A DNA stretch of 17,409 nt from Bacillota bacterium (GTDB lineage: Bacteria; Bacillota_E; Sulfobacillia; Sulfobacillales; Sulfobacillaceae). Position 1 is the first letter of the stretch. Each line of letters starts with the position of its first letter. The stretch spans positions 1-17,409 of the forward strand of contig JAKAAL010000010.1 of the NCBI GenBank assembly GCA_021802375.1, written 5' to 3'. This document shows positions 13,652 to 17,409 of this stretch, piece after piece. The position numbers and the translations under genes are program-made. Under the pieces are notes generated by a model, which was given only the letters and a program-made list of their open reading frames with translations, searched no databases and was not told where the DNA came from.

Positions 13652-14464
13652 ATGATGAAATGGTTCACCTATGGATTTCGGGCCGTGGCAGCCGCTCTGA
13701 TGGCGGCACCCATCTACTGGGTGTTTGTCATTGCCACGGGAAAGCAGGGCGCCGCATACAGCATTCCTCCGGTCTGGCGCCCGCTGTTCCATTGGGCTCC
13801 CTTCCTCTATGTGTGGACCCACACGCCATGGGCCCGTTATGTGCTCAACAGCGCATTCATCTCCGTCTCCACCATCATGTTGGTGGTGGTCACCAGCGCG
13901 CTTGCTGGGTACGCGCTGGCTGAGCTGAAGTTCCCGGGCAACTCCCTCTACTTCTATGTCTCGCTGGGTGTGATGATGCTGCCACAGCAGGCGTTGCTGG
14001 TGCCGCAATACGTCGTGATGTACCACCTGCATCTGTTAAACACCTATACCGGGCTGATTGTGCCCTTTGCCGCCAGCACGTCGGGAATTTTTCTCTTCCG
14101 CCAGTTCTTCATGAAGCTTCCGGTCAGCTACCGGGAGATAGCGCGTCTCGAGGGGGTCAGCACCCTGACCTATCTCAGGCGGGTGGCGGTGCCGCTTGCG
14201 CGGCCCGCGGTAGCCACCACAGTGCTTCTCACCTTTATCTCCTCTTGGAACCAATTTCAATGGCCGCTCATTATGACCAACAGCCCGGGGCTTCAGCCAA
14301 TCGAGCTGGCTCTCAGCCATTACATGCAAGCCTATCAGTCGCACTGGCGAGACCTGACGTCCGCCGCGCTGATTGCGCTCCTGCCCATTCTCATTGTGTT
14401 CGCATTTACCCAACGACACATTGTCACTGCGGTGGCTGGGGGAGAGATGGGCCAAAAAGAGTGA
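13652..14464 (+). CDS. ugpE: ABC transporter permease, UgpE/MalG class
   Basis: The second membrane subunit of the importer, 270 aa with about six helices (AALMAAPIYWVFVIAT first). The EAA loop is present in a degenerate form, EIARLEGVSTLTYLRRVAVP, in place of EAARIDGA. The protein ends with the short tail typical of MalG/UgpE (GGEMGQKE). ATG 13652 (or the next codon, also ATG) is preceded by GGGAGG about 9 nt upstream. The gap from the first permease is only 22 nt. Both permeases should form a heterodimer coupled to two copies of the ATPase. Confidence 0.9.
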   Translation: MMKWFTYGFRAVAAALMAAPIYWVFVIATGKQGAAYSIPPVWRPLFHWAPFLYVWTHTPWARYVLNSAFISVSTIMLVVVTSALAGYALAELKFPGNSLYFYVSLGVMMLPQQALLVPQYVVMYHLHLLNTYTGLIVPFAASTSGIFLFRQFFMKLPVSYREIARLEGVSTLTYLRRVAVPLARPAVATTVLLTFISSWNQFQWPLIMTNSPGLQPIELALSHYMQAYQSHWRDLTSAALIALLPILIVFAFTQRHIVTAVAGGEMGQKE

Positions 14465-14555
14465 GGGGACAGGCGGTTGAAAGGATGTGATGGCAATGTA
14501 GCCCGGGAGCGAAGCATCCTCGAGTTCGGCATTACTACCATGAGGAGGAACACGC

Positions 14556-15866
14556 GTGAACAAAGGAAAGACGATGGCACGACGCTTGGGACTGATGTCT
14601 GCGCTTACGGCGGGAACTGTGGCGCTGGCAGGATGTGGAGCGGCAGCAACGAACGCTGGCGCCGGATCAACGAAGGCTCAAACCGTCACGATATCGTTTT
14701 GGGAATCGCACTCGTCAAGCAATCCACCTGGGATTGCCCTGGCGCACCTCATTAAGGAGTTCAATCAGAGCCACAAAAACGTGAAGGTCAACCTGACCAT
14801 TACGAAGGCAAGTCACAAGGCTCTGGGCGCACTGGCGGCGGGCGATGCGCCAGTGGTGGCGTGGATTAGCCACTATGACGGAAACTTTCTTTCAGCCCAT
14901 GCCCTGGTGTCATGGAACAAGTACTTTAGCGGGTTCCCGGCGGCAGAGAGAAACTCGATCTTTCCCGTTGTTTGGGGCAACGGGGAGGTCAACGGCCAGC
15001 ACTATCGCATTCAAGCCAACGCCAAGGTGTCCGAGTTAGTCTACAATAAGGCAATCTTTGCGAAGGCTGGCATCAAGAGCTTCCCTGCCACCTGGACCCA
15101 ACTAGCACAAGACGTGTCGATTATAAAGCAAAGAGTGCCGGGCGTCATCCCCTTGGCATGGAAGGATTCGTCGGCTCATATTTTGCCGCCCTTCCTGTCC
15201 AACGGCGGGCGCCTCTTTAAGCCGGGAACTGGTCAAAAAGAAGTTGACTTTCTCTCCACGGCGGCGACACACACCTTCACGTACTTCCGCAATCTCTACC
15301 AACAAAAGGAAATGATTTTTGCCCATGGCAGCGCGATTGCCGCGGACTTCGGGGCAGGCAAGATTGCGATTGCCGACGGCACTTCGGCCGGGTACTTCTT
15401 GAAGGTGAATGCGGCCCACGGGGCCTTTCCGGTCGGCGTGGCCGCCTATCCGAACGGATCAACCGGCCACAGTGCCAACTTGGATCAAGGTCTAGGCTTT
15501 GTGATGATGGTGGACCATGCGCCGCAAGACTACAAAGCGGCGACCACGTTCATTTCGTGGTGGTTTACGCCAAAGGTCCAAGCCTACTGGGGCACCCACT
15601 CCGGATATCCGCCCGAAACGCGGGCGGGTCTGGCGGCCATTCCCCAGAGTTTCTTTGCCGGAAACCCGGGCGTTCTGGTGTCCGCACAAGTGTTAGCATC
15701 GCCCTACACCATTTCGCGTCCCGTATCCACGGCCTACAAAGAGGTGCAAAGCGCGCTTGATACGGCGTTTTACAATGCCGTCACCGGCAGTGCGTCGGTT
15801 CAGCAAGCGCTTAAGACTCTCCAGCAACAGGCCGATTCGTACCTGAGCGGACAAAGCGCGCTCTAA
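14556..15866 (+). CDS. ugpB: ABC transporter substrate-binding lipoprotein, UgpB class
   Basis: The extracytoplasmic solute-binding component, 436 aa. The signal sequence ends in the lipobox LAGC (Cys27), so it is membrane-anchored. The mature part begins VTISFWESHSSSNPPGIALA, the usual opening of family 1 extracellular binding proteins, and continues with LIKEFNQSHKNVKVNLT. It ends in the hinge and C-terminal lobe with WWFTPKVQAYWGTHSGYPPETRAG, the region where UgpB-type proteins place a substrate-contacting aromatic residue. GTG 14556 has AGGAGG 7 nt upstream; the gap from the permease is 91 nt. It is encoded last in the operon (order C-A-E-B, unlike E. coli ugpBAEC). Sugar binding is an alternative to glycerol-3-phosphate. 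Confidence 0.9.
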   Translation: MNKGKTMARRLGLMSALTAGTVALAGCGAAATNAGAGSTKAQTVTISFWESHSSSNPPGIALAHLIKEFNQSHKNVKVNLTITKASHKALGALAAGDAPVVAWISHYDGNFLSAHALVSWNKYFSGFPAAERNSIFPVVWGNGEVNGQHYRIQANAKVSELVYNKAIFAKAGIKSFPATWTQLAQDVSIIKQRVPGVIPLAWKDSSAHILPPFLSNGGRLFKPGTGQKEVDFLSTAATHTFTYFRNLYQQKEMIFAHGSAIAADFGAGKIAIADGTSAGYFLKVNAAHGAFPVGVAAYPNGSTGHSANLDQGLGFVMMVDHAPQDYKAATTFISWWFTPKVQAYWGTHSGYPPETRAGLAAIPQSFFAGNPGVLVSAQVLASPYTISRPVSTAYKEVQSALDTAFYNAVTGSASVQQALKTLQQQADSYLSGQSAL

Positions 15867-15878
15867 CAATCATCCTCG

Positions 15879-15935
15879 GGACCTCCCGGCTGGGAAAAGG
15901 GGCTGGGAGGTCCTGCATAGGAATTTTTTCGTGGC
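15879..15935 (+). terminator. Possible terminator or attenuator after the binding-protein gene
   Basis: GGACCTCCC (15879-15887) pairs with GGGAGGTCC (15905-15913) as a perfect 9-bp stem. A run of six T occurs about 10 nt later, so it is not a textbook terminator. It may reduce read-through into the downstream regulator gene or protect the 3' end of the ABC mRNA. Confidence 0.5.
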
Positions 15936-15949
15936 GGGAGGTGCCTTGT

Positions 15950-16528
15950 ATGGCCATGGAATCCTACGACAATCGGCGAATGGCTGTCCGACAATTTGTG
16001 GTGGACACGTGGCAGGCTATTATAGAAGGGCGGATCGATCGTCTCGTGCTGGACCCCAGCCGGTTGGAACCGGATGATTGGGCGCCCTTGTTGTGGGCGG
16101 CGAGCGAATACAACCTCCCGGTCGAGTTGTCGCTCACCGGAACGCGGAACGACTGGCCCTCCGCCCGGAGGACGGAGGGCGTCGAATCCTTGCCCGCCTC
16201 GTGCCTTCGCTGGGGGAAAAATTGGTGGGAGGTGTGGCACCATGATCAACCGCTCTCCATCAGCCCCCGGGCCTCGTGGATTTTGAGGGCCATCAGCACC
16301 AGTGCCAGCAACGGCCCAGTTTCTCTGGAAGAGATTAACCGCCAGATGAGCCTATGGGGGCAGTCTATTGTGCGTGAAAGCAATTTTCGCAGCAATGTGC
16401 GGGCTGTCCGCGACCGCATTGGCGCGTCCCACATCATCACCGTGCCTCAGCGCGGCTACCTGTGGCGGTCATGCAAGGCCCTTTTGGGGCCGAGAATCGA
16501 TGCTCAGCAGCAACACAAGACGATTTAG
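15950..16528 (+). CDS. Orphan OmpR-type winged-helix DNA-binding protein
   Basis: 192 aa. The C-terminal ~85 residues are an OmpR/PhoB-type effector domain: SPRASWILRAIS, SLEEINRQMSLWG, the recognition region NVRAVRDRIGASH and the closing ITVPQRGYLW wing (compare VRRLRxKLG...RTVRGVGYR). The first ~100 residues are not a receiver domain: no Asp/Asp pair, no phospho-acceptor Asp and no Lys are seen. I do not recognise this part; it is Trp-rich (WAPLLWAAS, WGKNWWEVWH). ATG 15950 has GGGAGG 8 nt upstream; GTG 15941 would overlap that site. It lies downstream of the ABC operon and 21 nt upstream of the nitroreductase, with which it probably shares an mRNA. It may regulate either neighbour. Confidence 0.75.
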   Translation: MAMESYDNRRMAVRQFVVDTWQAIIEGRIDRLVLDPSRLEPDDWAPLLWAASEYNLPVELSLTGTRNDWPSARRTEGVESLPASCLRWGKNWWEVWHHDQPLSISPRASWILRAISTSASNGPVSLEEINRQMSLWGQSIVRESNFRSNVRAVRDRIGASHIITVPQRGYLWRSCKALLGPRIDAQQQHKTI

Positions 16529-16549
16529 AGTGAAGGGGATTAATTCAGG

Positions 16550-17134
16550 ATGCTCATTGAAGAGGCCATACGCAATCGGGCCAGTATCAAGGTGTTTTCT
16601 ATGGAGGAGGTCAGCGCCGACCTCATCGAACGTTGCTTGGACGCCGCTGTTTGGGCACCAAACCACCATATGACCGAACCCTGGTCGTTTCGCGTGCTGA
16701 CCGGCGACGCGCGGGAGATGCTGGCGCGAGTAGCCAAGGACGAAATGGTCCGACGCGCGACCGGGCTTGATGTCGCGGTGGCGCAGGCCAAAGCATTCAA
16801 GGAGCGCCAAAAGCTTCTGAGTGCTCCCGCTATCGTGGCCGTCTATTCGGACGCGGGACCCGATGAGAAAACGACGCGGGAAAACTTTGCGGCATCGGCA
16901 GCAGCCGCTCAAAACATTTTGTTGATGGCTCAAAGCTTGGGATTGGCCAGCATTTGGCGCACGAGCGCCACGTATGAGTATCCTGGCGTTCGGCAGGCGC
17001 TCAAGGTGCCCGAGGGATCAATATTTGTGGGCGCGTTGTTTCTGGGCTATTCCGCGCAGCGCGAGGTCAGGCGCCGCCGCACGCCGGCTGCCGAAAAGAC
17101 CCTCTGGATAACCGAAGACAACCCTCTGGCCTAA
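16550..17134 (+). CDS. Nitroreductase-family flavoprotein
   Basis: A 194-aa FMN-dependent NAD(P)H oxidoreductase of the nitroreductase superfamily, cytoplasmic and normally dimeric. Visible marks: the N-terminal FMN-binding R-A-S-I-K (residues 10-14) in place of R-R-S-x-R; DAAVWAPNHHMTEPWSF, with the catalytic-site N/P pattern AP(N)HxxxEPW; FAASAAAAQNILLMAQSLGLASIW, the long conserved helix; and the closing GALFLGY. Length and order fit the small YdjA/Frm2-like branch. The start ATG 16550 has GAAGGGG about 11 nt upstream, a slightly long spacing. The gene follows the winged-helix regulator by 21 nt. The physiological substrate is unknown. Confidence 0.92.
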   Translation: MLIEEAIRNRASIKVFSMEEVSADLIERCLDAAVWAPNHHMTEPWSFRVLTGDAREMLARVAKDEMVRRATGLDVAVAQAKAFKERQKLLSAPAIVAVYSDAGPDEKTTRENFAASAAAAQNILLMAQSLGLASIWRTSATYEYPGVRQALKVPEGSIFVGALFLGYSAQREVRRRRTPAAEKTLWITEDNPLA

Positions 17135-17409
17135 GGTCTCGAACCGCTGTTCCGTGGGGCTGACTCGAAAGGTACCTTGGCAAACATGCCGTCCCTAGAA
17201 TGTGTCCGTTTTTTTGCCCCGAGTCGTGGAGGAATCAGGTTCCTCGGGGGTCAAGCGGGAGGACATTTTAGGGCCAAGGCCTTTTGGGTCAGCCCTTTTG
17301 GCCGCATCGGGGGCTCACGAGGTTCCTCCTGTCGCTTGTTCAAGACATTCTCTCTATCGCACGATACAGATTGGCGATAATAGTTCCACAAGGGGATAGA
17401 GGCGGGCAC
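17135..17409. other. Intergenic region at the right edge, no gene seen
   Basis: No convincing coding frame with a ribosome-binding site. It contains a T7 run (about 17210), a small perfect hairpin GAGGAA/TTCCTC (17229-17245), a second copy of GGTTCCTC further on, and a GATAAT -10-like hexamer (17376-17381) without a good -35. A promoter for a gene beyond the edge is possible. Confidence 0.35.

Noticed and set aside
17177..17399. Small open frames near the right edge
   Set aside because: No convincing ribosome-binding site, two overlapping frames of similar length, and no recognisable motif.
1..17409. CRISPR arrays, rRNA genes, complete tRNA genes, integrase or insertion-sequence transposase
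   Set aside because: I looked for them and saw none; the only mobile element is the group II intron.

Overview
The window looks like chromosomal DNA of a GC-rich, Gram-positive-type bacterium. This rests on Shine-Dalgarno sites of the AGGAGG type, GTG and TTG starts, several lipobox lipoproteins, and ABC, two-component and MFS families resembling those of acidophilic or thermophilic Firmicutes. A Sulfobacillus-like host is my best guess, but it is an inference and not shown by the sequence.

Layout. Positions 1-1786 hold the 3' part of a group II intron: domain I-IV RNA, a reverse transcriptase/maturase gene, and domains V and VI. The 5' end lies outside the window. The intron ends about 20 nt from the stop codon of a convergent minus-strand pair (1807-2929) encoding a lipoprotein and a secreted Thr/Ser/Pro-rich helical protein. 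Positions 3170-3972 are a small gene graveyard containing a decayed GNAT acetyltransferase and a decayed ABC ATPase. A minus-strand block follows: a single-domain rhodanese with a CsoR/CstR-like palindrome over its promoter (4020-4362), a PadR regulator, a DHA2-type MFS exporter, and a class II aldolase with a palindromic operator (to 7191).

From 7301 onward everything is on the plus strand: an Ig-like, Met-rich lipoprotein; an OmpR-family response regulator and histidine kinase with overlapping ends; a VIT/CCC1-family metal transporter; a four-gene ABC importer of the Ugp/MalK class in the order ATPase, permease, permease, binding protein; an orphan OmpR-type winged-helix protein; and a nitroreductase.

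The most interesting signals are regulatory. Upstream of the ABC importer lie six hexamers (TTAAAG, TTAATG, CTAACC, TTAACC, CTTAGA, CTTAAA) in an exact 11-bp register, ending 9 nt before a TATAGT -10. This is the architecture of a PhoB/PhoP box, and Ugp glycerol-3-phosphate importers are classic Pho-regulon members. A weaker array with the same 11-bp register and the same 9-nt gap to a -10-like hexamer precedes the VIT gene. The two-component pair next door is a natural candidate for the regulator. Its own mRNA leader carries two perfect hairpins, and the only Shine-Dalgarno-like sequence lies upstream of the second one, so the fold may decide whether the response regulator is translated. Together, 8193-15866 can be read as a compact, possibly phosphate-responsive locus that couples organophosphate uptake to a metal transporter. 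That reading is a hypothesis.
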